Below are positions 27,317 to 36,840 of a DNA stretch of 64,000 nt, piece by piece. Position 1 is the first letter of the stretch; every line of letters starts with the position of its first letter. The stretch covers positions 1 to 64,000 of the forward strand of contig JAEUVU010000009.1 of NCBI GenBank assembly GCA_016786725.1, written 5' to 3'. The position numbers and the translations under genes were made by a program. Under the pieces are notes generated by a model, which was given only the letters and a program-made list of their open reading frames with translations, made no database searches and was not told where the DNA came from. Source of the DNA: Ferruginibacter sp. (GTDB lineage: Bacteria; Bacteroidota; Bacteroidia; Chitinophagales; Chitinophagaceae).

Positions 27317-27410
27317 ATCATTTTATAATTTCAACATCAAAACAAACCGCCCGTACAGTTTAATCCAAGTCTGATTATAAATTTAAATAGATTTATCTAA
27401 AACTTACTAT

Positions 27411-27845
27411 ATGAAAAAAATGATTTTTTTGCTGATTACGTTATTTACAACGGCGGCATCGCAAACGAGTATAGCACAATCACAACAGCAGGCCGATATT
27501 GATGCCGTTAAAACCGTATGCAACTATTATATTGACGGCGGCACCAACGGCGACAGTATTACTTTTTCAAAAGCATTTAGCCCAACAGGCCTTATGCAAT
27601 TCATGCGTAATGACACAATGCAGATTGTATCGCTGAAAGATTTTATGGCCCGCATGCCTAATTCAGGAAAAAAGCAGGACAGGAAGGCAAAAATTGAATC
27701 AGTGGAAGTTTACGGGAATGCAGCAGTAGCCAAAATCACTATTGAATATGCCACATTTTATTTCCATGACATCATGAGCCTGCTGAAAACAAAAGAAGGA
27801 TGGAAGATAGTAGGCAAAATATTTTACAGGGAAATGAAGAAATAA
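27411..27845 (+). CDS. Exported lumazine-binding-like (SnoaL/NTF2) protein
   Basis: 144 residues with a signal peptide ending near TSIAQ. The rest is an NTF2-like cone domain: ADIDAVKTVCNYYIDGGTNG, then AFSPTGLMQF, and the C-terminal strand pair IEYATFYFHDIMSLLKTKEG. This matches the putative lumazine-binding (Lumazine_bd_2) group. A binding or accessory role is likely; no catalytic residues can be named. Confidence 0.78.
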   Translation: MKKMIFLLITLFTTAASQTSIAQSQQQADIDAVKTVCNYYIDGGTNGDSITFSKAFSPTGLMQFMRNDTMQIVSLKDFMARMPNSGKKQDRKAKIESVEVYGNAAVAKITIEYATFYFHDIMSLLKTKEGWKIVGKIFYREMKK

Positions 27846-27859
27846 GATATAATTGATGT

Positions 27860-27916
27860 GTTGAAAAGTTGATAAGCTTAGTCTCTGTCAACATTTCAAC
27901 TTATTAACTTTTCAAC
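27860..27916. terminator. Bidirectional hairpin between convergent genes
   Basis: GTTGAAAAGTTGATAAG (27860-27876) pairs with CTTATTAACTTTTCAAC (27900-27916) with one mismatch. The element sits between the NTF2-like gene and the TolB-like gene, starting 14 bases after one stop and ending 14 bases before the other. Confidence 0.65.
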
Positions 27917-27930
27917 TTATTAACCAACCC

Positions 27931-29031
27931 CTACTCCACCCAATCTGCAATAAAAATATTGGTATCCCTTGTGCCGCCGTTATTGCGGTTGCTGCAAAAG
28001 ATTATTTTCTTTCCATCAGGGCTGAACATAGGAAACGCATCAAAAGATTTTTCGGCAGATATTTTCTGCAGGTTGCTTCCGTCTTCATTAATGGTAAATA
28101 AATTAAAAGGGAAACCTCTTTTACTCTGGTGGTTACTTGCAAAAATTATCCTTTTACTGTCTGGCATAAAAGCCGGGGCCCAGTTGGCATTACCAAAACT
28201 GGTTACCTGTTTCATATTGGTACCATCAGCATTAGCAGTAAAAACTTCCATATTGGTTGGCGCTACCATGTTTTCTGCAAGCAGGTCTTTGTACTCTTTT
28301 ATTTCAGCTTCGGTTTTGGGCCTGCTGGCACGCCAGATGATCTTTTTACCATCCGGACTAAACCAGGCTCCGCCATCGTAACCTAATGTATTGGTTATTT
28401 TTTTCTCCTTACCGGTTTTCAGGTTCATAATATACAGGTCAATATCACCATCTTTGGTGCTGGTGTACAACATTTGTTTTCCGTCCGGAGATATGGTTGC
28501 TTCAGCATCATAACCCTTGCTGCTGGTAAGTTGCTTTACAATATTTCCATCCAGGTCGGCCATAAAAATATCATAGCTGCTGTATAATGGCCAAATGTAT
28601 TTGTTGCCGTATTTAGCCCTGTCTGGTGTTGGCGGGCACTCATCGCCACCCAAATGGGTAGATGCAAAAACAACATGCTTGCCGTCCTTCAAAAAAGCAC
28701 CACAGGTAGTTCTTCCTTTCCCGTTGCTGATTCTTTTGTACTCAAACTTTTCACCGGGCGCCGGTACTTTGCCTGCATATATCTGGTCGCAGGGAACACC
28801 ATCTCTGGCTATTGTTTTTTGAAAAATGATCCATTTACCATCAAAACTAAAATATGCCTCGGCATTATCGCCGCCAAAAGTGAGTTGCTGCATATTGGCA
28901 AAATGCTTTTCACCTTCAAACAAAAGGGTATCATTATTTGATATTTTTTGGCTGATTGCTGCAGTTTTTTGAAAAGAAAGCAGGCCGGCAACAATCACAG
29001 TTAATGCACTTAAAAACAATATTTTTTTCAT
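27931..29031 (-). CDS. Exported TolB-like beta-propeller protein (PD40 repeats)
   Basis: 366 residues with a signal peptide, followed by WD40-like PD40 repeats of the form FSPDGKKIIFCSN, ISPDGKQMLYTSTKDGD, FSPDGKKIIWRAS. At least five repeats are visible, forming a beta-propeller like the C-terminal half of TolB. There is no peptidase domain, so a binding or scaffold role in the periplasm is inferred. Confidence 0.85.
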   Translation of the reverse strand: MKKILFLSALTVIVAGLLSFQKTAAISQKISNNDTLLFEGEKHFANMQQLTFGGDNAEAYFSFDGKWIIFQKTIARDGVPCDQIYAGKVPAPGEKFEYKRISNGKGRTTCGAFLKDGKHVVFASTHLGGDECPPTPDRAKYGNKYIWPLYSSYDIFMADLDGNIVKQLTSSKGYDAEATISPDGKQMLYTSTKDGDIDLYIMNLKTGKEKKITNTLGYDGGAWFSPDGKKIIWRASRPKTEAEIKEYKDLLAENMVAPTNMEVFTANADGTNMKQVTSFGNANWAPAFMPDSKRIIFASNHQSKRGFPFNLFTINEDGSNLQKISAEKSFDAFPMFSPDGKKIIFCSNRNNGGTRDTNIFIADWVE

Positions 29032-29127
29032 TTAGATTTTTTTACCGCACAAAGGTAAAAGATGTTAAATTTTAGATTGTCAGGAAATTGTCACGTGGCT
29101 GATGATTGCAGTGCTTATTTTTGCAGC

Positions 29128-29937
29128 ATGGTAAAATTAATACTGCAAACGCTGGCTGTACTGATGATAATCATATCCTGCAATAACCAGGATCATGCAA
29201 AAAAAAGGGAGGAAGCCGCTGATGAAATAAATACCAGCCGGGAAAATATATTAAAGGATTCAATTCTAAAATTCCCAGACTCTTTACTTTTTAAAGAAAA
29301 GCTTATACAATATTATCGTGACAGTGATGAATACGATAAAGCTATTGCCATAGCCAACGAAGCGATAAAAAAAGACAGCATTACAGCCAGGCTTTGGGAT
29401 ATAAAAGCCAACCTGCATTTTGAGAATGAGGACACGGCTAATGCAATCAATGCTTTTGAAACTGCCTTTAAACTTGATCCTTCGCCCAGGTATTTATTAT
29501 TGCTGGGATCATTGTATGCACAAACAAGAAATAACAGGGCGTTGATAATTGCAGATGCTCTGATTAATACAAAACTCCCGGAAACAGAAAAGGAAGCACT
29601 TTTTATTAAAGGCTTGTACTATAGTTATACAGGCGATAAGAAAACCGCTATCAGTTTTTTTAATAAATGCCTTAACCTTGATAACCGGCATATGTTTGCC
29701 TACCGTGAAAAAGGCATTGCTTTATACGACATGGGGAAATATGAAGATGCCATTGCAGTGCTTGATAAAGCAGTAACCTTGCAAAACAATTTTGATGAAG
29801 GCTATTACTGGCTTGGCCGTTGCCTTGAAAAACTTAACAAACCAAACGATGCTATTGAAGAATACAAAACAGCATTACTTTACTCACCGGATTATATTGA
29901 AGCAAAAGATGCGCTGGCAAGATTAGGGATTAAGTAA
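29128..29937 (+). CDS. TPR-repeat lipoprotein
   Basis: 269 residues with a lipobox (VLMIIISCNNQ) and Cys at about 17, so it is membrane-anchored. Tetratricopeptide repeats follow from about residue 60 to the end (YDKAIAIANEAIKKD, NAINAFETAFKLDP, YEDAIAVLDKAVTL, NDAIEEYKTALLYSP). I chose the ATG at 29128 because it gives the lipobox and is preceded by a -7 box TATTTTTG at 29116-29123. An upstream ATG at 29062 would overrun that box. Confidence 0.85.
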   Translation: MVKLILQTLAVLMIIISCNNQDHAKKREEAADEINTSRENILKDSILKFPDSLLFKEKLIQYYRDSDEYDKAIAIANEAIKKDSITARLWDIKANLHFENEDTANAINAFETAFKLDPSPRYLLLLGSLYAQTRNNRALIIADALINTKLPETEKEALFIKGLYYSYTGDKKTAISFFNKCLNLDNRHMFAYREKGIALYDMGKYEDAIAVLDKAVTLQNNFDEGYYWLGRCLEKLNKPNDAIEEYKTALLYSPDYIEAKDALARLGIK

Positions 29938-29991
29938 GTTATGGATTATGAGTTATTAATGATGAATTATCTTTGCACCCGAAATAATTGA

Positions 29992-30047
29992 ATTCAAAAT
30001 TCAAAATTCAAAATTCAAAATTCAAAATTCAAAATTCAAAATTCAAA
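29992..30047 (+). repeat. 7-bp tandem repeat (ATTCAAA x 8) abutting rpe
   Basis: Eight perfect copies of ATTCAAA fill 56 bases, and the last A is the first base of the rpe ATG. Perfect short tandem repeats of this kind change copy number by slippage. Confidence 0.92.
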
Positions 30048-30694
30048 TGCCCATCATCGCCCCATCTCTCCTCGCCGCCAATTTTTTAAATTTAGAAGCT
30101 GAATGTAAAATGCTGAACGAAAGCAGCGCCGACTGGTATCACCTCGATATTATGGATGGCCGCTTTGTTCCCAACATCAGCTACGGCCCCATGTTTGTGG
30201 AAGTGTTCAGAAAAAACACAAACAAAATATGTGATGTACATTTGATGATAGAAGAGCCGGGCAATTATGCTGAAGTATTTAAAAAAGCCGGCGCCGATAT
30301 TTTATCGGTGCATATTGAAACCTGCCCGCATTTACACCGTAACATTCAGCAGATAAAAAGCCTGGGTATGCAGGCCGGTGTTGCCATCAATCCGCATACA
30401 CCGGTTGAATCTTTAAAAGATATTCTTGCCGATATTGATATGGTTTGTATGATGAGTGTGAACCCGGGTTTTGGAGGCCAATCGTTCATCCCACACACAT
30501 TGCTTAAAATAAAACAACTGCGTGAGATGATAGATGAACGCTCTTTACACGTTAAGATTGAAGTTGATGGCGGCGTTACATTAGACAATGCAAAGTCAAT
30601 CATTGATGCAGGTGCCGATATACTGGTGGCGGGCAATACCGTTTTTAAATCTGCCGATCCTATTGCTACAATCGCAGCGTTGAAAAGCCTATAA
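30047..30694 (+). CDS. rpe: Ribulose-phosphate 3-epimerase
   Basis: Interconverts ribulose 5-phosphate and xylulose 5-phosphate in the pentose phosphate pathway; TIM barrel, 215 residues. Metal and catalytic motifs: IAPSLLAANF, YHLDIMDGRFVPNIS, DVHLMIEEP, MMSVNPGFGGQSF and KIEVDGGVTLDN, where the Asp in EVDGG is catalytic. The ATG is fixed by the repeat that precedes it. Confidence 0.97.
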   Translation: MPIIAPSLLAANFLNLEAECKMLNESSADWYHLDIMDGRFVPNISYGPMFVEVFRKNTNKICDVHLMIEEPGNYAEVFKKAGADILSVHIETCPHLHRNIQQIKSLGMQAGVAINPHTPVESLKDILADIDMVCMMSVNPGFGGQSFIPHTLLKIKQLREMIDERSLHVKIEVDGGVTLDNAKSIIDAGADILVAGNTVFKSADPIATIAALKSL

Positions 30695-30699
30695 ACAGA

Positions 30700-30751
30700 A
30701 GTCAAAATTCAAAAGTAAAAAAAATGCTGACCTTACTTTTGAATTTTGACT
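30700..30751. terminator. 19-bp perfect hairpin between rpe and TonB receptor gene
   Basis: AGTCAAAATTCAAAAGTAA (30700-30718) is the exact complement of TTACTTTTGAATTTTGACT (30733-30751), loop 14 bases. It separates two convergent genes and shares its core with the hairpin at 22577-22623. A third copy of CTTTTGAATTTTA follows at about 30757. Confidence 0.8.
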
Positions 30752-30766
30752 TTTCACTTTTGAATT

Positions 30767-32944
30767 TTAGAATTTGATCTTCACTCCTCCGTTAACCACA
30801 AATCCTTCGGTATGGTTCCAGATATCATCAAACGAAGGATTATTGTGTGGCGGGTTAAAAACTGTTTTGTAGTTGCTCTGCCGCTGATCGGTAAAATTCT
30901 CAAAATTTATAAAGAAAGAAAATTTGCCGAATGTTTTCTGCGCCATAAAACCAAACTCCCAGTAAGAAGGTGTTCTTGTACCATTGTTAAGATATTGCCT
31001 GTCGGTGAAGTAGCCTTCAAGTCCCAGTTTAAAATTATCTTCCTTCTCATACATCAGGGTAAGATTGAGTTTATTCTTAGGTACCAACCGCAAAAATTGA
31101 TTACCTGCCAGGTATCCTGCCTTTGCATGTGTGTAAGTGTAACCAACAAATAATTTCAGATCTTCTTTATAAATAAATTTCAGGTTTGTTTCAAAGCCAC
31201 TGCTGGCAATAGCTTTGGAAGCATTGGCAAAAGAATAATTCCCAAATGCATCTGTATTCAAAACAAGAGGCTTATTAATACGGGTATAAAAAAACAGCTG
31301 GTTGATGCTGAAAGCAAGACCATCAAATATCTTTGTTTTAAAATTAATGTCAGCAGTTCCACCTATACTTCTTTCTGCTTCTACATTATTCAGCGACTGC
31401 AGGTTTTGATATTGCAGCCTTTCTGTTTCTTCTGTAAAAGAAGTAGGTGTCTTGTATCCCAACCCGCCACCGATTCTTGAACTTACCTTGTCTGAAATTT
31501 TAAACAAAGCAGAAAACCTGGGCAAAACAAAAGTTTGATTTTTTGAATACCCTGCACTGTTAAAGTTCATATTATCTACTCTTAAACCACTTTCCAAAAT
31601 TACCCCGCCTGTAATATCCCAGGTATCCTGCATGTAAATACCGCTGGTAAATGTTTCTGCATTCAGCACAAGCATTTTGCGATGCTTGAATTTATCATAA
31701 ACAATATTCAACCCGCTTATAAAAGTGTGCTTTTTCTTTTTTGCCAGAAATGACAGATCTGTAAAACTATTGGTATTAAACCCTGAGAATGCATAAGCAG
31801 GCAGGGTAATCATCCTGTCAAACAAGCCCACACTCTGTTTTAATTTTAACTGATTACCACTTTTAAATTTTTTATCAACTTCAAGTGTGGCTGTATGTCT
31901 TTTTGTGTTATTCTCTTCAAAATAAGTATGTGCTGCATTTCCATTTCCCTTCAGTTTTGTCATGTCGCCACCAGTATTTTTTCCCTGGGTATAGCTGTAG
32001 CCAATCATTATCTTCCATGATTCGGCGGGATATAAAAACAATCCTGAGTTAATGGTAAAATTCCTGCTCTTTGGCAGTTCCGAAAAATCATCCTTGTCAA
32101 CATCATAAGCTTTTTGAAAATTTGCGAGGCCTAAAAAACTAAAACCAAACTTTCCCTTCTTTTGCGATACATAGCCCCCAACATTGGTTTGCCCGATATG
32201 CGATTGATTAAACATCAAATCTGCTTCCAGTTTTTCCTGTGGTGATTTTGAAATAAAGTTTACCACTCCGGCAATGGCGCCACCGCCATACAAGGTAGAA
32301 GCCGGGCCCTTGATCACTTCTACCTGCTTTAGATCAAGCGGTGGAATTTCGAGGATGCTTAAGCCGCTGGCAAAATTTCCATAATTAGGATAACCATCTT
32401 TCAGAAGTTGTGTGTATTTACCATCAAGCCCCTGCACCCTTATGCTGGCATTGCCGCTGGTAGCAGATGTTTGCTGCACCTGCAAACCGGTACTTTCATG
32501 CAGCAGCATAGATACATTGGCAGGCCGCATATTACTTTTTTCATCCAGTTCCTCACCATCTATTGTTTCTATTCTTGCAGGTGTGCTGGCAATAGTGCGG
32601 CTGGTTCTTGTGCTTTGAACGATCACTTCTTCCATTTCTTCCTCAGATGCTGACATCAGGATAGTGAGTACACTTTTATCTGCTAAAGGAAAAACAAATT
32701 CCCGTGTTACGGTTTCGTATCCTGCAAAACTGAATGATATGCTTTGCTTACCATTGGGGATATTATTTATTTCAGCAAAGCCGGTACTGTCTGCATTGTT
32801 TCCATTACCGGCATTTAAGAATACGCTTGCACCATTTAAAGCCAACAGTGTTTTGCTGTCCTTTACAATTACCTTCAAACTGTTTTGTGCACCTGCACTA
32901 TACGCCAGCAAGGTTGCCAATAGCAACATTGTTATTTTTTGCAT
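30767..32944 (-). CDS. TonB-dependent outer-membrane receptor
   Basis: 725 residues with a signal peptide (AYSAGAQ), a carboxypeptidase-like regulatory domain (about 22-105), a TonB-box region EEVIVQSTRTSRT, and a plug with IRVQGLDGKYTQLLKDG and VEVIKGPASTLYGGGAIAGVVN. A 22-strand barrel follows, ending in FVVNGGVKIKF with terminal Phe. The form resembles receptors for siderophores or metal chelates. The Cys/His-rich small protein gene 43 bases upstream suggests a metal substrate, by inference. Confidence 0.93.
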   Translation of the reverse strand: MQKITMLLLATLLAYSAGAQNSLKVIVKDSKTLLALNGASVFLNAGNGNNADSTGFAEINNIPNGKQSISFSFAGYETVTREFVFPLADKSVLTILMSASEEEMEEVIVQSTRTSRTIASTPARIETIDGEELDEKSNMRPANVSMLLHESTGLQVQQTSATSGNASIRVQGLDGKYTQLLKDGYPNYGNFASGLSILEIPPLDLKQVEVIKGPASTLYGGGAIAGVVNFISKSPQEKLEADLMFNQSHIGQTNVGGYVSQKKGKFGFSFLGLANFQKAYDVDKDDFSELPKSRNFTINSGLFLYPAESWKIMIGYSYTQGKNTGGDMTKLKGNGNAAHTYFEENNTKRHTATLEVDKKFKSGNQLKLKQSVGLFDRMITLPAYAFSGFNTNSFTDLSFLAKKKKHTFISGLNIVYDKFKHRKMLVLNAETFTSGIYMQDTWDITGGVILESGLRVDNMNFNSAGYSKNQTFVLPRFSALFKISDKVSSRIGGGLGYKTPTSFTEETERLQYQNLQSLNNVEAERSIGGTADINFKTKIFDGLAFSINQLFFYTRINKPLVLNTDAFGNYSFANASKAIASSGFETNLKFIYKEDLKLFVGYTYTHAKAGYLAGNQFLRLVPKNKLNLTLMYEKEDNFKLGLEGYFTDRQYLNNGTRTPSYWEFGFMAQKTFGKFSFFINFENFTDQRQSNYKTVFNPPHNNPSFDDIWNHTEGFVVNGGVKIKF

Positions 32945-32987
32945 TGAGATTTTTTTAAGATAAGAGATCAGTTTTCTATTTAAAAAA

Positions 32988-33311
32988 CTAACTCATCTTA
33001 GGCGGCTGCCAAATATTTCCAAAGTAATTAGATGGAAGTGAAATGCTGTAATAAGAAGAAAGCTGTTTGTTTGTAAGTAAAGGTTTATTGTTGATTACAA
33101 CAGCCGGTTGAAAATTTACAGAAACAATATGTATGCAACAGGAGCAGGTGCAAAAATTGCCGCAATCCTCTTTCTCATCTTCATGCTCTGCATGGCCGGC
33201 TGTTTGTTCAGTAATGTTTACAGGCTCATCATTGCAGTTATCTTCTCCTGCACAGGTAATGCCAGGCAGCGCCAGCAGGTATAAACTGAATATGAGCATG
33301 ATTTTTTTCAC
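32988..33311 (-). CDS. Small exported Cys/His-rich protein, DUF6660-like
   Basis: 107 residues from a GTG start that gives VKKIMLIFSLYLLALPGITC, a signal sequence. The mature part has HAEHEDEKEDC then CGNFCTCSCCIHIVSV, a dense Cys/His cluster that could bind a soft metal such as copper. It resembles the DUF6660 family often found next to TonB receptors. A -7-like box lies at 33316-33323. A longer frame to 33374 is less likely because it would begin before this box. Confidence 0.7.
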   Translation of the reverse strand: MKKIMLIFSLYLLALPGITCAGEDNCNDEPVNITEQTAGHAEHEDEKEDCGNFCTCSCCIHIVSVNFQPAVVINNKPLLTNKQLSSYYSISLPSNYFGNIWQPPKMS

Positions 33312-33381
33312 AGAACAAAAATAATAGTTTTGATGACAACATACCCTGGCGCCCAAAGGTATTAACACAACCATGTTGCAA

Positions 33382-34275
33382 TCACCTTACTTCATCCATT
33401 TTTTTATACATCAGTTCCACCACGGCAAGGTTCAGCTTCAGCCAGTTTTGTTCTCCTTTTGGCCAGTCGTATTTCTGGCTTAGTAATTTATCGGCCAGTG
33501 CATAAGCCTGCATGGCCTGTTCTTTATTGTAAAAACAATTGATCCAGTTATCTTTCAGATCCTCTTTCTTTTTTAAATAAATGGCGCCGCCATACCATTT
33601 AAAGCAACTGGGCAACCCCCAAAAGGAAACAGCTTTATCATCCTTTGCCAAAGCACTCCTGTAAAACAAAATAAAAAAGTAAATATTATCTTTCAGGCGC
33701 TGATGAATGGCCGAATCGGATTCTTTGCTTTTGGGCCTGATGCGCCAGCGGTTATTATCTAATAAATATGGTTCGGCATTCGCATCTTTATAACGCCTGC
33801 CCGACGAGATAAATTTTAAATTGGTACTGCTGTTTATGCCAATATTTGCCAGCGTTAATTCATCGTAAGCTATTTTGGCAATCTTATATACATCCTTGTT
33901 ACGTTCAACAGTATTATTGAGTGTAATGGTCTTTGCTGCCTCATCATAGGTCCAGGTGCCGTAATCAAACGCATTGCGTGGGTTTTTCAGGAAACTGCCT
34001 TTTGTTGAAAGACAAAGATTGCGGTATGGTATTTCAATCTGCGAATTTTCCGTCATGCCTTCCAATGCTTCGGCATCGTCTGCTATAACCCAATCCTGGC
34101 AAAGAATATTATAAATATTTTCTGCAGTGTCCAGGTATATCAGTTCGTTATTTCTTTCCTGCTTTATATCTTTACTAAGCGCCCCGTCTTTTGCTGAATT
34201 ATTTTTATCTCCTGCATCATTACATGAAAAAATAAAAGCTGAAATTACAGCTGCCGCGAAAAAAAATTTAACCAC
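33382..34275 (-). CDS. Hypothetical lipoprotein
   Basis: 297 residues with a lipobox (ISAFIFSCNDAG). A first half (about 45-160) has DWVIADDAEALEGM and YGTWTYDEAAKTITL, a lipocalin-like pattern. The second half (about 175-297) is helical with PKSKESDSAIHQRLKDNIYFF. I do not recognise it. It is divergent from the TonB receptor at 34342 (66-base gap) and on the same strand as the Cys/His-rich gene. Confidence 0.7.
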   Translation of the reverse strand: MVKFFFAAAVISAFIFSCNDAGDKNNSAKDGALSKDIKQERNNELIYLDTAENIYNILCQDWVIADDAEALEGMTENSQIEIPYRNLCLSTKGSFLKNPRNAFDYGTWTYDEAAKTITLNNTVERNKDVYKIAKIAYDELTLANIGINSSTNLKFISSGRRYKDANAEPYLLDNNRWRIRPKSKESDSAIHQRLKDNIYFFILFYRSALAKDDKAVSFWGLPSCFKWYGGAIYLKKKEDLKDNWINCFYNKEQAMQAYALADKLLSQKYDWPKGEQNWLKLNLAVVELMYKKMDEVR

Positions 34276-34341
34276 TTTATTGCTTTTTAGGCTGTAAATT
34301 TAGGCAATTGCAAAACACATAGAAATATATATCTTCATGCA

Positions 34342-36840
34342 ATGAGATCAGCCCTTACTATCCTCTTTCTGCTTATTACTGTTACTGCTTTTTCTCAAAC
34401 AAACTCTGCCTTTATCAGCGGGAGGGTTGTGGATGAGAATGACAAACCAATCTCCCGTGTATCTATTGTTATCTTAGGCAAACAATCAGGCATTACAACA
34501 GACGACAGTGGACATTTCAGAATAAAAGTTCCTGCATCAAAATCATTGGGCCTTGTATTTTCTTATACCGGTTACAATGAATTGCAAAAGAATTTTTACC
34601 TGAGCATAGATGAAGAAGAAAAGGTAACCATACAAATGGAAAGGGGCAGCCAGACACTGAAAAACGTGGAGGTAAGCACCGAAAAAGAACGCACCGAAAC
34701 CGGGCTGGTAAAAATAAATCCAAAAAATGCGATAACCCTGCCCAGTACTACCGGTGGTGTAGAAAGCTTAATAAAAATACTGGTGGGCAGCAACAACGAA
34801 CTTACATCGCAATACAGTGTGCGTGGCGGCAATTACGATGAAAATTTAATGTATATCAACGATTTTGAAATTTTTCGTCCGTACTTAGTGCGAAGCGGCC
34901 AGCAGGAAGGCCTTAGTTTTATTAATCCCGAGCTGGCCAGGAATGTAAATTTTTATACCGGTGGTTTTCAGGCTAAGTATGGAGATAAGATGAGCAGTGT
35001 GCTGGACATTCAATACAAAAATCCTTCAGGTTTTGGCGGCTCGGCATACATCAGTTTGCTTGAGCAGGGTTTGCATCTGGAAGGCGCTGCAAAAAAAGGG
35101 AAGATGTCTTACCTGTTTGGTGTACGCAACCGCAGCAATAAAAATTTATTAAAAAGCCAGGAAACAGTCGGCTCCTATATCCCGTCTTCATCCGATGTGC
35201 AGGCTTTTATTACCTACAAACTCAACAATAAAATTCAGTTTGAATTACTGGGCATCTATTCTGTTTCCAAATTCACGTTGTTTCCTGAATCGGTACAAAA
35301 AACAACTTCGGTATTCTCCCCTTTCTTTACTGCAAACCTCGGTTTGGATGTTGCTTTTGAAGGACAGGAGAGGGATGGCTACAAAACAAACCTCATCGGC
35401 CTCAGCCTGGTGCATACGCCTAACAAAAAACTAAGGCTAAAGTGGATGGTGAGCCGCTTTCAAAACAAAGAGAATGAAAATTTTGATATTGCCGGTCAGT
35501 ATTTATTCGGCGACAGGGACTTTGACCAAACCAGCAGCACTTACGGACAAATTGTAAATCCATTGGGTGCCGGCTATTACCAAAACTATGGCCGCAACGA
35601 GCTTGATATTAATGTGTATAACGCTAATGTGAAAGGCAGCTACGCCGCAGGCAAACATGTTATACAGTTTGGCAATAGCATCGAGCAAACCAATATCACC
35701 GACAGGCTTAAAGAATGGGAATACCAGGACAGCGCCGGTTATTCTCTCCCCTACAATCCTGCACAACTCAATTTATACAAATCCATCAATTCTACAGCCG
35801 ATCTTTCCATTCAAAAATACAGTGGTTATGTGCAGGATAACATCCGTCTTGGCAAAAACAATAATATTACTTTGCAGGCCGGCGTTCGTTACAATTACAA
35901 TTCGCTCAACAAAGAATTTTTAGTGAGCCCACGCATGCAGGTAAGCCTTAAACCCAACTGGAAAAAAGATGTGGTTGTAAAACTGGCTGCAGGCGCTTAT
36001 CATCAACCGCCATTTTACAGGGAACTGCGGAGCTACAACGGCACTCTAAACACCAATTTACTGGCGCAAAAAAGTTACCAGGTTGTTGCCGGTGTTGATT
36101 ATAATTTTAAAGGCCTGGGCGGCAGGCCCTTCCGCATAAGCACCGAAGCTTATTACAAAAGCCTGAGCCGTGTGGATGTGTATGATATTGACAATGTAAA
36201 GATCCGCTATGCCGGCAACAACAATGCAAAAGCTTATGCTGCCGGTTTTGAGGCCAGGCTTTTTGGAGAGTTGGTAAAAGATGCAGAAAGCTGGTTAAGC
36301 ATCGGCATTATGCAAACCAAAGAAGACCTTGACAATGATTTTTATTACCAGTATAAAAATGCTGCCGGTGAAATTATCAATGCACAAAGCACCGACCAGG
36401 TAGCGGTTGACAGCATTAAAAATGATGTAGGTTTTGTGCGCCGCCCTACCGACCGGTTAATAACTGCCGGTTTGTTTTTAGAAGATTATCTCACTACCAA
36501 CAAAAATTTTAAATTTCATTTGAACCTCTTGTACGGCAGTAACATGAGCTTTAATATTCCCAACAGCACCAAATACCGCAACGGCCTCATCATTGAGCCG
36601 TACATCCGTGTGGATGCAGGTTTCAGCGCACAGCTGCTCAGCGAAAAAAGCAAGCGCCGCAGCCACAGCCCCTTCCGCAGCTTTCAAAACATCTGGGCAA
36701 GTTTTGAAGTCTTTAATTTAATAGACCGCCGCAATACCATCTCCTTCCAGCTCATTAAAGATTTTGCAAACAATGTGTACGCCATGCCCAACCGGTTAAC
36801 ACCGAGGCTGGTTAATTTAAAGATCGTGGGACGGTTCTGA
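34342..36840 (+). CDS. TonB-dependent outer-membrane receptor
   Basis: 832 residues with a signal peptide (ITVTAFSQ), a carboxypeptidase-like domain (about 23-105), a plug containing SQYSVRGGNYDENLMYINDF and FYTGGFQAKYGDKMSSVLDI, and a barrel ending LVNLKIVGRF. No SusD-like gene is near it, so it is not a glycan-uptake SusC. The substrate is unknown. Its stop TGA is part of the first GAGCGAAGTCGA repeat. Confidence 0.93.
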   Translation: MRSALTILFLLITVTAFSQTNSAFISGRVVDENDKPISRVSIVILGKQSGITTDDSGHFRIKVPASKSLGLVFSYTGYNELQKNFYLSIDEEEKVTIQMERGSQTLKNVEVSTEKERTETGLVKINPKNAITLPSTTGGVESLIKILVGSNNELTSQYSVRGGNYDENLMYINDFEIFRPYLVRSGQQEGLSFINPELARNVNFYTGGFQAKYGDKMSSVLDIQYKNPSGFGGSAYISLLEQGLHLEGAAKKGKMSYLFGVRNRSNKNLLKSQETVGSYIPSSSDVQAFITYKLNNKIQFELLGIYSVSKFTLFPESVQKTTSVFSPFFTANLGLDVAFEGQERDGYKTNLIGLSLVHTPNKKLRLKWMVSRFQNKENENFDIAGQYLFGDRDFDQTSSTYGQIVNPLGAGYYQNYGRNELDINVYNANVKGSYAAGKHVIQFGNSIEQTNITDRLKEWEYQDSAGYSLPYNPAQLNLYKSINSTADLSIQKYSGYVQDNIRLGKNNNITLQAGVRYNYNSLNKEFLVSPRMQVSLKPNWKKDVVVKLAAGAYHQPPFYRELRSYNGTLNTNLLAQKSYQVVAGVDYNFKGLGGRPFRISTEAYYKSLSRVDVYDIDNVKIRYAGNNNAKAYAAGFEARLFGELVKDAESWLSIGIMQTKEDLDNDFYYQYKNAAGEIINAQSTDQVAVDSIKNDVGFVRRPTDRLITAGLFLEDYLTTNKNFKFHLNLLYGSNMSFNIPNSTKYRNGLIIEPYIRVDAGFSAQLLSEKSKRRSHSPFRSFQNIWASFEVFNLIDRRNTISFQLIKDFANNVYAMPNRLTPRLVNLKIVGRF

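Noticed and set aside
29992..30047. Possible CRISPR-like or regulator-binding array
   Set aside because: Units are contiguous 7-mers with no spacers, so it is a simple tandem repeat.
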